A stretch of 64,000 bases of DNA. Origin: Curvularia sp. ZM96. Taxonomy: Eukaryota > Ascomycota > Dothideomycetes > Pleosporales > Pleosporaceae. The DNA lies in contig JAJGBQ010000002.1 of the NCBI GenBank assembly GCA_022457065.1, forward strand, positions 248,001 through 312,000, read 5' to 3'. Every line of letters starts with the position of its first letter. Positions within the stretch are counted from its first letter, which is position 1. This document shows, piece after piece, positions 1-12,100 of the stretch. The translations under genes and the position numbers were made by a program. The notes below the pieces were generated by a model. The model was not told where the DNA came from. It made no database searches and worked only from the letters and a program-made list of their open reading frames with translations.

Positions 1-300
1 TGCCAGGCAGAAGCGAGGCGTTTGAAAGGACTAGAACTGAAGGGCTGTAATATACCTGGTAAGGACACTTATCGTCAAGTGGGGTCTTGCTACTAATTTC
101 ATATCTCGCCTAGCTTGCGTTACTGGAGCTGCAGCTGCAGCTGCGGCTTGCACCACTGCGGCTGTAATGGACTTCCTTGGTTTGTGGCGTTTTTGCCCCT
201 GTTTTAGTACAGTTGCTAAAAACCCGCAGATCCAATTGCTGATGCAGCCTGCTTAGCTGCTGCTGGAGTGGCCTCTACAGGCTGCGAAAATTGTGGTTAA
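1..300 (+). CDS. small cysteine-containing, probably secreted protein, copy 1 (5' end outside window)
   Basis: The window opens inside exon 1. I read three exons: 1-58, 114-179 and 230-300, with introns 59-113 (GTAAGG...CTAG, containing TACTAAT) and 180-229 (GTTTGT...GCAG), all phase 1, ending in TAA at 298-300. The model rests on the complete paralogue at 21255-21715 (minus strand): exon 1 is nearly identical at the DNA level, exon 2 has the same length (66 bp), splice phases match, and all seven cysteines in the shared part line up although the residues between them differ. The central part is alanine-rich. The signal peptide is seen only in the paralogue. No domain recognised; function unknown. 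Effector-like by size and cysteine content only. Confidence 0.6.
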
Positions 301-879
301 TGCTATACTGCTGCTGCCATTGTTCTGCCTAGATATGCAATGCGTACAACAACGTAACTCGCATACTTAATACGATTGTAATAAGTTACGAGGTAACTAG
401 TATAGGTCCAGCAGTTGGTTGTTGCGGATAAGGGGCAGGGTGTTGTAAGCGAAGTTCTCCTAAGAGATGAGATGTATTGCTTAAGTTCAAATCGATGTTG
501 AATACAATGAGCCGTCAGAGTGTATTGCCTATTGCTATATACTAAGTGAGTATGTGCGCTGTTCGGTCTGCTCTCAATGCTCTTAGAGATCTTGCGGAGC
601 CTGGGGAGCGCCAAGACTTATGTGCTCTGCCGTTTTCTTCGCTTACGGTATGGAAGAGCTACCCTAGTCCCGATAATACTAGTGGGGCTGGCGCCGGTTG
701 GTCATAACGATACCCTACTACAGAGAGCCTAGGAAAAATCAGGCTGCAGAATCACCTCCAACAATTATCATTATAAGAGCTCGTAGTATATTTATCAATC
801 AACACTTACGATTATTTCAATCTATAAGTAATATGTGAGACGGAAGAGTGTCCAGACATGCCAAAGTGTTATACGGGGT

Positions 880-956
880 CGGGTTATACTGGTCCCCACT
901 AAGGCAGGTGAGACTTACGTTAAAAGGCGTCCGCGCAGTTGTCTAGCTACTCTGTA
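880..956 (+). repeat. TIR-like segment downstream of secreted-protein copy 1
   Basis: This segment matches, in the same orientation relative to the gene, the 3' terminal inverted repeat of the element around copy 2 (rc of about 21041-21124). Shared core words are AGGCAGGTGAGACTTACGTT and CGTCCGCGCAGTTGTCT (the latter with a few differences). It lies about 590 bp after the stop codon, compared with about 130 bp in copy 2. Confidence 0.6.
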
Positions 957-1242
957 AATAAAATTGCTAGGTAATTAACCATGGTTCGAAGACAAATCAT
1001 TTTTATAACAGTACATACAATAAGAAAGTGCTATGTTACAAGCAACAAGGAGAAGGATCTCCTTCCTAGACGCTGACCGCGAGTGGTTGGAGTAACTACT
1101 TAGGATCAGGCGTCAAGGATCGCCGCGAGGCGACGATCACGTGATTGCCATCCCGAACCTCAGAGGAAACAGGGATTAAGTCGTGATAACAGTGAGTACA
1201 AAACTGGAAGCGATGAGAATATAAGAATGGATAATGTCCCTC

Positions 1243-1305
1243 CCTGAGTGCTGGGACACCCGCCGTGATGGGACAAATGAGGGGTACTTCGACTTTCAGC
1301 ACTTC
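1243..1305 (-). repeat. dispersed approx. 60-bp repeat, copy 1
   Basis: On the minus strand it contains AGTACCCCTCATTTGTCCCA, then a CACGGCGGG word and a GCACTCAGGGA word. Related copies are at 13567-13629, about 20695-20745 and 33783-33847. It probably belongs to a degraded transposon; its full length could not be defined. Confidence 0.55.
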
Positions 1306-1872
1306 GCTTTCTGCGCGCACGCTGAGAATCTTAAAGAAATCTTAATACTCATATACTAGAGCTATCTATGAACATATTTTGACACATCTAACTAAAAATT
1401 ACATTACTGTTACTGCTCTTCTTGCGTAAGTTACGGTAGACCTTCCCTCTGTGCATAACAGTGTTGCTTTGCTACAGCGCCATATAGAAGCTTATAGCGT
1501 CTAAGAAATTCTAGAAGATCGCGGTTATGCCTAAAAGACCTTGCAATAGCGCAGTAAGCTACGTTCAGCCTCGTAGCTCCTGCAACGCCCATGTTCATGC
1601 AAGATCACAGTCGTGATCAGTACCTCGGTTCGTGCTAAGCGGCTCTGCACATCTTATATAATCATCGTCGCGTAACTAATGTATCGCTAGCGGCTGTCAG
1701 GGCTATGGCGCAGCACTAGTGGGCGGTCTGAACGTATAAGCTCTAACGCTGAGGTTGTTCTTCACTAAGGGAAATTGTTAACCACAAAATCTCTACTACA
1801 TAGTGACTATTTACATTACGCTGGAAAGCCTACACTATACTTGTATTGAAGCGAATCTGTAAAACCATGGCA

Positions 1873-4800
1873 CTAGAAAATCCTAAGCAAAACCACACGA
1901 CCAGATGGAAGCCCCAGACAAGCTATGTCCTCGCGTATGGTGGTCAACCCTGATCGATACTCTGGCGGAAGCCATAGGAAACGTTGTTGGTTGTGCAATA
2001 TCCACTGATCCTGCACTAAAATGTGAGAGGACGGCGGCCTCGGCCTCAAAAGCGACATGGCAATAGAGGTTTGAGGCAAAGGAATATCGCCTTGGTTCGT
2101 GTGAAGTACCTGGCCATTTGGCGAGAAACTGATATACGAAATGTACCCGAAAGGGCCATCGAGCGTGCTGCGACACGTCCCTGTTGCCGTCTCCCACAGC
2201 CGTACTGTCTTGTCGAAAGATGCTGACGCAACTAGCTGCCCGTCTGGCGAGAAGGCTACCGCGCTAACAATTAAGGAATGGCCCTCGAGCGTGCTGCGAC
2301 ACGTCCCTGTCGCCGCCTCCCACAGTCGTACTGTTTTGTCACTAGATGCTGACGCGACTAGCTGCCCGTCTGGCGAGAAGGCCACTGCGCTGACACTACC
2401 AGAATGGCCCTCAAGCGCACTATGACACGTCCCTGTCGCTACCTCCCACAGTCGTACTGTTTTGTCACTAGATGCTGACGCGACTAGCTGTCCGTCTGGC
2501 GAGAAGGCCACTATGCTAACAGTTAAGGAATGGCCCTCAAGCGTACTACGACACGTCCCTGTCGCTACCTCCCATAGCCGTACTGTCTTATCCCAAGATG
2601 CTGACGCGACTAGCTGCCCGTCTGGCGAGAAGGCCGTCGCGCTAACAATCGAGGTATGGCCCTCGAGCGTGCTGCGACACGTCCCTGTCGCCGCCTCCCA
2701 TAGCCGTACTGTCTTGTCGTCAGATGCTGACGCAACTAGCTGCCCGTCTGGCGAGAAGGCTACCGCGCTAACAATTAAGGAATGGCCCTCGAGCGTGCTG
2801 CGACACGTCCCTGTCGCCGCCTCCCACAGTCGTACTGTTTTGTCACTAGATGCTGACGCGACTAGCTGCCCGTCTGGCGAAAAGGCCACCGCGCTGACAT
2901 ACAAGGGATAGCCCTCGAGCGTGCTGCGACACGTCCCTGTTGCCGTATCCCACAGCCGTACTGTCTTGTCGAAAGACGCTGACGCGACTAGCTGCCCGTC
3001 TGGCGAGAAGGTCACTGCGCTGACACTGTCAGAATGGCCCTCGAGTGTGCTGCGACACGTCCCTGTTGCCGTCTCCCACAGCCGTACTGTCTTGTCACCT
3101 GATGCTGACGCGACTAGCTGCCCGTCTGGCGAGAAGGTTACTGCACTAACAATTAAGGAATGGCCCTCAAGCGCACTATGACACGTCCCTGTCGCTACCT
3201 CCCATAGCCGTACTGTATTATCACCAGATGCTGACGCGACTAGCTGCCCGTCTGGCGAGAAGGCCACCGCCCTAACATACGAAGAATGGCCCTCAAGCGC
3301 ACTACGACACGTCCCTGTCGCTACCTCCCATAGCCGTACTGTCTTGTCGTCAGATGCTGACGCAACTAGCTGCCCGTCTGGCGAGAAGGCCACCGCCCTA
3401 ACATACGAAGAATGGCCCTCGAGCGTGCTGCGACACGTTCCTGTCGCTGCCTCCCATAGCCGTACTGTCTTGTCACTAGATGCTGACACGACTAGCTGTC
3501 CGTCTGGCGAAAAGGCCACCGCCCTAACATACGAAGAATGGCCCTCGAGCGTGGTGCGACATATCCCTGTTGCCGTCTCCCACAGCCGTACTGTCTTGTC
3601 GTCAGATGCTGACGCAACTAGCTGCCCGTCTGGCGAGAAGGTCACTGCGCTGACACTGCCAGAATGGCCCTCGAGTGTGCTGCGACACGCATCCCAGTCT
3701 GCGTCTTTCTTAGATAACATCTTGACCTTTTCTAGCACTTGGTCTATAAATGTTTGTCGTATCACGCTCTTCTCTGGTGCGAATACTATTGCCGAGTAAT
3801 AGATCTGCAGCGGCGCGTCTATAAGCACAGATTGGAACCGCAGCACGAACCGCTTAGCGTCGTGGAGAAAGTTTGAAACTAGCTTTGCATGTGCCTGCGT
3901 TGTACGTGAGTAGGGGAAGAGAAAGGCGTTTTATAAAGGTCTTACAATAGCAAGCGCCTGAAGACTGTCAAGCAAGGTAACGCATCTGCTCGATTCTCTT
4001 ATAAGGCTCATAGCTTCAAGCCAATGAAGAAGATGCTTCTGTAGAAAGAGGTGCGTGGCGTCTCCGTCAACAATGCCTTGCCCACTCTGCTTGAGATGGT
4101 CAACCCAGTAGCGACACGCATACTGTAGATCAGGTGGCAGCCTAGTAGCAACTATCTGCTCATCTATCTCGCTTCTTAGCACTCCAGGGCCTGGAAGGCC
4201 GCACATGTCCTGGCAAAGACCGCCAGATCTAGACATAAGCTCAAGGCAGCGGGATGCAAGCTTCTGGTGTGTTCTTTTATCATCTACCCAGAACGGGCTC
4301 TTTCCCTGCTTTTGGTGGTCGAGGAGGAACTCGCGAAAAGATAAGTGTAAGAGTCTAACAGGAGCGTCCTCGCAGTCGGGAACACTAAGAACAGAGTGCA
4401 AAGAGTCAAGTCGGCATTGAATCTCCTCGTAGGGAATTTGAAGCAGCCGGGCAAGTGAGACAGCAGATAGTGGGTTTTCGAGAACAACAATGCTGCCGAC
4501 AACTTCTCGGAAATCCTGAAGCCACGTCTCCTTCTCGTCTTCTTCCTGCTCACTCAGCAGCTGGTCGAGAACAGGGAGATACGTCCGATCTAGCTGCGAG
4601 AAGCTTGCCTTCTGATACTGAAGGACTTTGTTCAGAAAAGTCGTAGGACTGCCTCCTTTGCTGCCAACATACCGACATACGGTGGCAGCATAGATAAACA
4701 GCGGCACAGCCAGCTCAACGAGCGCGAGGATCTGTTGTTGAGCTGGCCAGTCTGAAGCCAACTTGCGCTCTTTTCGTATCACGGCGAACTCATGCTCTAG

Positions 4801-6004
4801 AAACAGACGGATATCGTGTTCAATCGTGCTTCTTGGTACTTCGTGGAGGATGAGGTTCTGGTATGTGCCGTTCGGCATCTCCTTGAAGCCGAGGCGGACG
4901 TGGAGCTCAGGCCGGCTGGTTACCACGATCCGTAGCGGCACTGGGCGAATGTCTTTCGTCTGAGCGAGCAGCTGGAGGATCGCCCGAACGTCTGCTTCTC
5001 GTTCACATTCGTCTAGCGCGTCGATCACGACTACTCGCGCCAAGGCCTGCGAGCGAGTCTGCTCTATCCTCAGAAGTGGCTGTAGAATAAGCTTCTCGAA
5101 CTGGTCTTTTAGAGCTTTGTGTGAGATAGCCGGGTCCTCGTCGAGCGTCTTCTTAATACCGGGCAGCATCCCTGGCTCGCAGGCGACTAGGTCCATGGCC
5201 ATAGTAGCAAAGAACCGTGAGGCGTTGCCACGCTCGCCCTCACCTTTCTTGAAGAAGAAGCTTGCTCCTAGCTGGCCGCGCCTGGCAAATGATTCGGCAA
5301 TAGTCCGCGCAATTGTGGACTTTCCTGTGCCAGCCATGCCGCTAAGCCAGAATATAGACCTGCTATCCTTATCTTGTGCCCATTTTGCGATGTCATGCAG
5401 CAGTGCGGTGCGGGTATTTGGTAGGCATCGCGCGTTGTGTTCCTCCGTGTGTGAGTCGTAGGACGCTCCTTGGGCGATGGGTAGTTTAGCCAGGTCTAGT
5501 TTTTGGTCTATGCTGAACACAACGGCCCTATATAGCTAGTAAGAAGCTGTTTCTGCGCACGACAGATCCGTGTATCGAAGCTTACGTCTGATCAACCTGT
5601 AGCGCTAAGCTAAAGGTTTGTTCGCATCCTTCCAAGCTCGAAATAATCCTGTCCACCTGTTTGCTCGTGAACGGCCATTTTAGCGCACGTAAACCGAACC
5701 GGCTTATAGTCTTGCGGGTGTTTCCTGGCTCTAGCTTCATGTATAGGGTTTCCAGCTCGTTTAGGCACTGTTCGACCGAGTCTAGCAGCCCTTGGGTGGC
5801 AGAGAGCCGCGTCTTGTCCTGGCTGTCGAGAAGCTGCTTTATCTTCTTCAGCACATGGTTGATGTCGCTAACCTTTCTCTGCACACGCTCGATATCGCCC
5901 TTCGCATCCTTTACGGCTTTAGAGTACTGGAAGCATAGCGACGCAATCTTGGCGGATATGTCAATTACCGCGATGACACTTGCTGCGACTGAAAGGCCAT
6001 CCAT
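1873..6004 (-). CDS. NLR/STAND protein: PigL_N (HeLo-like) - NACHT - 12 WD40 repeats
   Basis: Three exons, 6004-5586, 5527-3946 and 3894-1873, give 1340 aa. Introns are 58 and 51 bp (GTAAG donors). The frame is continuous and restores the linker expected between NACHT and WD40 parts in HET-D/E-like proteins (DAKRFVLRFQS...). Residues 1-140 resemble the fungal PigL_N/HeLo-like N-terminus (MDGLSVAASVIAVIDISAKI). The NACHT has a P-loop GMAGTGKST (about 203-211), Walker B RVVVIDALDE (about 305-314) and LRIVVTSRPE. From residue 739 there are twelve 42-aa WD40 repeats plus a degenerate thirteenth, then a conserved-looking tail. Repeats differ mainly at a few positions (after LEGH, after SAS, after WE). 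By family knowledge such proteins are regulated signalling ATPases of heterokaryon incompatibility or innate recognition; ligand unknown. The start was chosen at MDGLS, the first methionine of the conserved domain. No stops or frameshifts. Confidence 0.88.
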
Positions 6005-6489
6005 GATATGAGGTCTGCGACGAAGATGAAGTAAACTGATCAATCGCGCTTCGCATAGTTATAGATTGACCGAGCAGCGAGGCCGCTCTGAGATTAAAAG
6101 AAGCGTTGCGATCCATCTTCAGCTGCGGCTGAGAGTAGTGGCACAGCTAAGCGCTGTTGCATTACAGGCGGCGAGGGTCAGGAAGGCTTCGGAACCACAT
6201 TTCGCCAGAGCCCGCTTGCCCACTCTTACTGCGCACTTGAGAGGTGAGCGGAATACTACAAACATCATCCTATCTGATGGCCTATACTGTGGTGCGATTG
6301 TTTTAGCACTTCCATAACTTGTTAGGATAGTATCAAAGCGCCATTCGAAGCTGCGTCGTGCACTTGCTATTTTTAGAACAAGCTCCGCTCGTCCTCTGCC
6401 GCATGTCATCCGAGCGACAGGACGCGCTTTAGTTACGTCGAGGCTGCTCGTTACTACCCATTTGCTGGTACAGCAACATACTCACGGCC
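6005..6489. other. intergenic between NLR and Fot1-like transposase
   Basis: Contains the NLR promoter side and the 5' flank of the transposase relic. I saw no clear TIR partner for the transposase here and no supported gene. Confidence 0.5.
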
Positions 6490-8199
6490 ATGGACCGAGC
6501 TAGTCAAGCACTGGCTGAAGCCTTCTCTTCCGACCAGCGTGAGACATATCGTACTATTGCGGAGAAGAGCAAGGTCCCTCGCTCTACCCTCCATCGTCGT
6601 AAGCACGGAGGAACGTCGAAAGAAACAAAAGCTCAGCGCCAGCAATACCTTACTGTCGAAGAAGAGAAAGCGCTTGTTTTATTCTTGTTACTAATGTCTA
6701 GTTTTGGGCAACCAGTTCGGATCAAGTACGTACCTACGCTAGCCTTCAGCATCGCACGCCGGCGGTCCACGACGACCAACAAGCCGATCAAGCCTCCGGG
6801 CAAGAACTGTGCTCGCGCCTTCGAGAAACGCCACCCTGAACTCAAAGCGAGACGAGTCAAGTCAATAGACTGGAAGCGCCATGAGAATAACATATACGAT
6901 AAAACTGTAGAGTGGTTTCAGATAATCAGCAAGGTGCTGCAGGATGTAGCGGTACTGCCAGAGAACGTATACAACATGGACGAGACAGGGGTCATGCTGA
7001 GAAAGCTTGGTTCTGTTAAAGTCCTAGTAGGTAAGGACGATAGACGCGACTATAGAGGTGCTGGCACGAAGCGGACGATGGTGACTGCTGTCGAGTGTAT
7101 AAGCGCTGACGGTAGGGCGTTGCTACCTCTCATCATCTGGTCAGCCTCGACGCACCGAAGTAACTGGACTACGTATCCCACACCTGGATGGCACTATGGA
7201 TTCTCTGCGAGCGGTTACAATGACTCTAAGACTAGCTTGGAGTGGCTTAGGCGTGTTTTTAATCCTTAAACTAGAGACCTAGCTAACGGCAAACCGCGGG
7301 TGCTAATCTGCGACGGCTTTGGCACTCACGAGACGCTAGAAGTCCTTGAATTTTGCCTTAGTAACAACATCATGCTGTGTCGTCTCCCCTCTCACACCTC
7401 CCATAAGCTGCAGCCCTGCGACGTAGGAGTATTCGCACCCTTAAAGACAGCCTATCGCGACCAGGTTGAGCGGCTAAACAGAGGGGGTATAGATACAGTT
7501 GGTAAGGAGCATTTCACTTCGCTCTACGACCCTGCAATGACCAAGGCGTTCACAAGGCGGAATATTAAGGCCGCCTGGGCCGCAAGTGGCTTGCTGCCTT
7601 TCAATCTGGAAAGGGTACTCCAGGACATGCCAAGGCCACCTGCGGAGCTCACAGTTTCTATAGCTAGTGAGGTTATACTATCTGACCCTAGAGACGAGAT
7701 ACCTGTAACGCCTGTAACGCCTGTAACGCCTGTAACGCCTGTAACGCCAGTAAACACAGAAGGTCTAGTGTCGCTTCATAACCTAATTAAACAGGACACA
7801 TCTACGCTTGACGAACTAAGCAAACAGCGCCTACAGAGACGAGTATAGAAGCTGGCGAGCGCGGCTCACATCTCGTTCGCCCAACAAGGTCTCCTGCAGG
7901 ACCACAACCGACTATTGGCTAAGATTAACGGTGAGGCCAAGGTCCGCCGAGCGACTCGATCAGTCGTGCTAGGGAAGGGGAAGGCGAAAGTGATGAGCTA
8001 TGAGGACTTGGAAGAAGCACGGGCAAAGCGTGCTGCCAAAGAAAAGGCTGTAGCGGAAAGAGGTAAAGCAAAGCGTGGTCGTAAGCGTGAGGTTACCCAG
8101 CAGGAGTTGGGTGAACTAGAGCCAATCACTCAAGTTGCAAGGATGAACGAAGTTGCAAGGTCATGGAGGGCGCCCGTGGCGCGGATGTATTGGTGTTAG
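6490..8199 (+). pseudogene. Fot1/pogo-like transposase (DDE_1) with two stop codons
   Basis: One continuous frame of 570 codons is interrupted only by TAA at 7267-7269 and TAG at 7846-7848. The intact relative at 26550-28289 has CAA and CAG at the corresponding positions, so both are C to T changes in a CpA context, as RIP would make. Visible family motifs are an N-terminal helix-turn-helix region, a CENP-B-like segment (IKPPGKNCARAFEKRHPEL), and the DDE residues in YNMDETGVML, LICDGFGTHET and QPCDVGVF. The C-terminus is basic (KRGRKREV) and ends close to RAPVARMY, as in the intact copy. It stops 17 bp before the TA that borders the TIR of the next element. Presumably inactive unless the stops are read through. 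Confidence 0.85.
7702..7746 (+). repeat. 9-bp minisatellite, five units, within the transposase relic
   Basis: Five tandem copies of CCTGTAACG encode a threonine-proline-valine run in the linker before the C-terminal basic region. The intact copy has only a short version (TPITPVT). Confidence 0.85.
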
Positions 8200-8218
8200 A
8201 TCAGTGCCAGAGCACGTA

Positions 8219-8423
8219 CACTCTCATGCACTTGCAGCTTCCGCTTTGCACACACAGCTTGGTTGTCATCCCACGCTCACCCCTGTCTCGCTTAACACAG
8301 GCTTTTCCTTAATCACCCTAGCTCTAATCAGCATGACCCTCACTCCTTGCCTATAGAAACCGCTAGACTTGTTTCTTACAAGTGTTAGTAAGCATCTTAC
8401 ATTGTACTGTACAATTCTCTTAG
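8219..8423 (+). repeat. left TIR of element A (continues at 9028-9054)
   Basis: Pairs with 12745-12978 in inverted orientation. The match resumes after the nested element, at 9028, where CACGCGTGGTCTTTACAG pairs with a near-identical sequence in the right arm. Confidence 0.8.
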
Positions 8424-9018
8424 GGCTGCTGAGATTTGTCCCCAAGGTTTTGAGATTTGTCCCCAAGATGAGATTTGTCCCCAACGCTAGTGCTAGTGTA
8501 AACCTTCTCCCCAACTTAGCTTAGCGTGTAATCTTCGAATCCGCCATCTCCGCAATATCAACAGATGTCTACTGCAGGTAAACACCTATAGAACTAGTGG
8601 AGGCGCGGAATATGGCTCTTGCCACGCAAGGACTCTTCGCTTCTTACACACCAACTGTGGCTTGGAACTATCACTTTGGAGACATAGAAGCTTTCTATGC
8701 TGAGAGATTCGCACAAGTTGACGCTCAGAACGCACTTGTCGAGCGTGAAGATGCACCCACGCAGTGGCCTAAACGTGCTGCAGCAGTCGCGGCTTCTAAA
8801 GCCTGGAAAAGCCTTGGCCCGCGTAAGAAACGAAGGCGTCAATAGATGATAGATCTGGCAATATATCTAGTCGAAGCGCAGCCCCCTTCACACGAATCTA
8901 TGCCTAAAAGGATAGAATACTGTAATATGTTTGGCGCTAGTGAAGATATAGCTAGCGTTGGGGACAAATCTCATCTTGGGGACAAATCTCAAAACCTTGG
9001 GGACAAATCTCAGCAGCC
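8424..9018. mobile_element. Mutator-like non-autonomous element nested in TIR of element A
   Basis: The ends are perfect 67-bp inverted repeats (8424-8490 and 8952-9018), each with three copies of the motif GAGATTTGTCCCC. The insertion is flanked by a perfect 9-bp direct repeat TTCTCTTAG (8415-8423 and 9019-9027); 9-bp duplications are typical of Mutator-like elements. Iterated subterminal motifs fit transposase binding sites. Inside there is an 82-aa open frame (8597-8845) but no recognisable transposase. Because it splits the TIR of element A, it inserted later. Confidence 0.8.
8597..8845 (+). CDS. 82-aa open frame inside the Mutator-like element, unknown
   Basis: The frame runs from an ATG-containing region (MEARNMALATQG near the start; ATG codon internal at the sixth residue) to TAG and ends in a strongly basic tail RKKRRR. 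I recognise no domain. It could be a remnant of a captured gene or transposase, or chance. Reported only because it occupies most of the space between the perfect inverted repeats. Confidence 0.2.
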   Translation: MEARNMALATQGLFASYTPTVAWNYHFGDIEAFYAERFAQVDAQNALVEREDAPTQWPKRAAAVAASKAWKSLGPRKKRRRQ

Positions 9019-9153
9019 TTCTCTTAGCACGCGTGGTCTTTACAGAAAATAACGTTATAAGATAAATATTAGATCTACCACAGTCTAGCTTTACTAGTTC
9101 TTCGTCATGTAGCTTCCATGTAACTATAGCATACGATAAACAGAAGTGCGCTA

Positions 9154-12100
9154 CTAAAACACCTTTTTGGCAAGTCTCCGTATCAACGGTCTAGAGCTCT
9201 TTTTTATTAGGCCGTGCTGTAGCGAACTGTTTCCTACTGTTAGAAGCTTCGACTGTCCTCTCTCTCTCTTAGGGGAAGGCAAAGCGTCCATCTTCGCGGC
9301 TAAGCTCATGCACCTCTCACTCGACTGACCAAGCACAATCGTTAAGCCAGAAAGAGCCCTTGCGTACACCACTCGAGCCTTGGCAACCTCAGCTTGCTTC
9401 GAATAGAGATCGCCCATGTTCTGTAAGGTGTTGAGTACTGGCATGTACTGCTGGACGCGAACACTGCCGAGTGCCTCGTACCCTCGCAGCGCCCGCAAGT
9501 ACATCTGCTCGGCCTCGCCTAGCTTGCCTTGGTCTACGTAGAGGACGCCTAGGTTGTTGACTGTCTGTAGTGTCGACGTGTGGCCAGGCCCGAGTGCCTC
9601 CTCCTTCCCTCGCAGCGCCCGCTCGAATATCTGCTCTGCCTCGCCTAGCTTGCCTTGGTCTCGGCAGAGGATGCCTAGGTTGTTAACTGTCTGTAGTGTC
9701 GACGTGTGACTAGGCCCAAGCGCCTTCTCCCTCCCTTGCAGCGCTCGCTGGTACATCTGCTCCGCCTCGCCTAGCTTGCCCTGATCCGCGTAGAGATTGC
9801 CTAGGTTGTTGATCGTGTTCAGTGTCGACGTATGGCTGGGCCCGAGTGCCTCCTCATACCCTCGCAGCGCCCGCTCGTATATTAGCTCTGCCTCGCCTAG
9901 CTTGCCTTGGTCTGCGTAGAGAAGGCCCAGGAGATGGATAGCATCCAGAATAGTCTTTCGCTCTTTGCCCTCGTTAACATCCCTATCACTGCCTCCCTCA
10001 GCTCTTCTACACCAAACTTCCTCGCTCCCAAGTATCTGGCTAAAGCACGTCTGCGCGTGTGGAAGAAGTCGTCGTTGTAGGGCAGCGTAGTCCCGACTAG
10101 AGCTGCCTGGTACTGCCCAACCAACAGCAACTATCGCTAGCCGGCTTAGCTCTGCTGCGAAGCACTTGCCTTGCGAGTGATACGCCCACTGGTGCACCAC
10201 TGGATGTGTTGCATAGCTTCTCGCCCCTGTCATCTCTGCCGCCACTTCGACTAGCGAGTAGCTGCATAGTAGCCCCATCGCGTTGCTAAACTCAATCTCG
10301 CTGGTCGCAATGTCCCCGATCCACCCTAATAGCATCCTAGTAGCTACAGTGGAAGCTGCGCACGCTGTGGCGAACAAGCCGTGCCATAAGTCTTTGTTAT
10401 CGAGAAATGACCATAGTAGTAGCAAGTTAGCTGTATGTTTATCCTGATCGCGGACCGCCTGGTACGAGATGGCCCACGTCGTCCACACGCTGCGCTCGGG
10501 GTAGTCGTGAAGTGATCCATTGGTTAGGTGGCCCGATGCCATCAGCTCGCTCCATTGCTGCTCGTAGAACCTCAGGTACGTCGCTAGTCCTACTCCGCTT
10601 TCTTGCAGGTATGCACCCGCCTGTGCAATGGCGAGCGGCAAGCCATCTAGCAGCGCTAGCAGCCGCCCATCCTTGGCAGTATCTACAGTTGTACTATTAG
10701 CTTCGTTAAGCTACAGCTATATGTCAGCCACTCCCAGCTTACCATGCTCCTTCTTATACCAACTCTTCAAGATGGCCTTTCCCTGCTCCTTAGACACTTT
10801 GCCTAGCTGCTGCGACTCGCCTAGCTGTTCTAGCCGTGCCAGTCGAGTCGTCACCAGTACTGACGCGTGGTCTGCGCCTGACAGGTAGCGCTTCACATCG
10901 TACGCATCAGGGTCGGCCCCTTGGGCTGTGTACTCTCGGTCGACGTTGTCGAAGATGAGTAGCCATGCCGTGTTGTTAGGTCGTGCAAGCCAGGCCATAA
11001 CGTCCTTCACTACCGTATCGATGTCGGCGCTATTATCACTAGCATACCTCCTGCTTGACTCAGGAATCTGGCCTTGAGGGATCCTGCCCGCGCAAGTTGC
11101 AATGCTGCGCTTGAGGATGTCCTCGCTGCGTCCGTCTAGCCAGAATACTGAGCTAAACTGGCGGTGGTGTCTCCGTGCAAACTCGACCGCCAGCTGCGTC
11201 TTGCCTATCCCGCCGAGGCCACGCAGCACGTGTATCTTCTGGCGCTGGCCGTGCCCTAGTCGCGGTAGCAACACACGTTCAAGCTCTGCCATCTCTGCTG
11301 GCCTGTCCACAAACTGATGTGTTCTCGGCACGCCCTCGAGGCTGAAGATGGTTTGGTATTCGCCAAAGTCTACACACAATTTAGCTATAGGGCTTGAATA
11401 GTAAAGATAATAACTATACTAACACTCTCGGCCTGCAATGCTGCCCGCACACGCCTGCATCTGCTTGTGCACCTCCTGCGAGCTGATGTACCGCCTTGTC
11501 GCTGCCGCCATCTCATTGACCTTCTTCGCCTCCTCTAGCCCGATGTCTTCTAGCCCTCGCACTACATTGAACCGGTAGTACCGCCCCGTGCTGTCTAGCA
11601 GCCCACGCTCGCGCCGGAACCGCTCTGCCGTCTGCTCCGTCTCTGTGGCTATCGCAGCCAGCGTCTTGCCGATCTGAAAGACGTCGTCCTTGAACGCCTT
11701 GAGCGGCGGCACTCCCGTCCCGATTGAGACCACGCACTTGACCTTGCCCTCTAGCGGCTCAGGGCCCCACGCCAGCTGCGCCTGGTCCCATAGCTCCCGC
11801 ACTGGGTTGTTTGCGCCTGTCGCTCCGTCCACAAACTCCTCGCTAAACTGACCGACGGCGATAGGGTCGAAGAAAGAGGTGGCTGCAGAGGTGGCTCGGC
11901 AGGCCTCCCATATCGTCACGCTGTTTAGTAGGTCGCTACTGCCGCGCGGTGTGCGGTAGCTCGTGAGGCAGACGGTTTCGCTCGTCTCCTTGCTCGTAGC
12001 ACACACGAAGCTGTAGTGGTTAGCCTACATTCTAGTTAGAAGTGCGCTCTAGCCTACACTTTGCACTCTGCTTCAGGCACATCCTTAAGTAGCGCGTCCT

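Larger units (their letters stand above)
301..1872. other. gene-free AT-rich stretch with repeat fragments
   Basis: No coding region convincing. It holds a TIR-like segment at about 880-956 and one copy of a dispersed repeat at about 1243-1305. Short open frames here have no recognisable content and overlap these repeats. Confidence 0.6.

Noticed and set aside
303..614. 103-aa minus-strand open frame
   Set aside because: No recognisable content, overlaps the region just after the secreted-protein gene and lies in AT-rich repeat debris.
1096..1320. 74-aa minus-strand open frame
   Set aside because: It consists largely of a dispersed repeat copy that is non-coding elsewhere.
2150..3680. Regular direct repeats considered as a CRISPR-like array
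   Set aside because: The repeats are contiguous coding WD40 units without spacers, in a eukaryotic gene.
2023..3799. Several plus-strand open frames of 60-150 codons with repeated SSVLRHVPVA words
   Set aside because: They are the antisense reading of the WD40 repeats; the repeat period of 126 bp keeps them open.
10683..10742. Two in-frame TAG codons in the NB-ARC region of the patatin/NB-ARC/TPR gene, first read as RIP stops
   Set aside because: A 60-bp GTAAGC...TGTAG interval removes both, keeps phase 1 and joins family-like sequence (KKEHG to DTAKDGRLLALLDGLPLA), so an intron is the better explanation.
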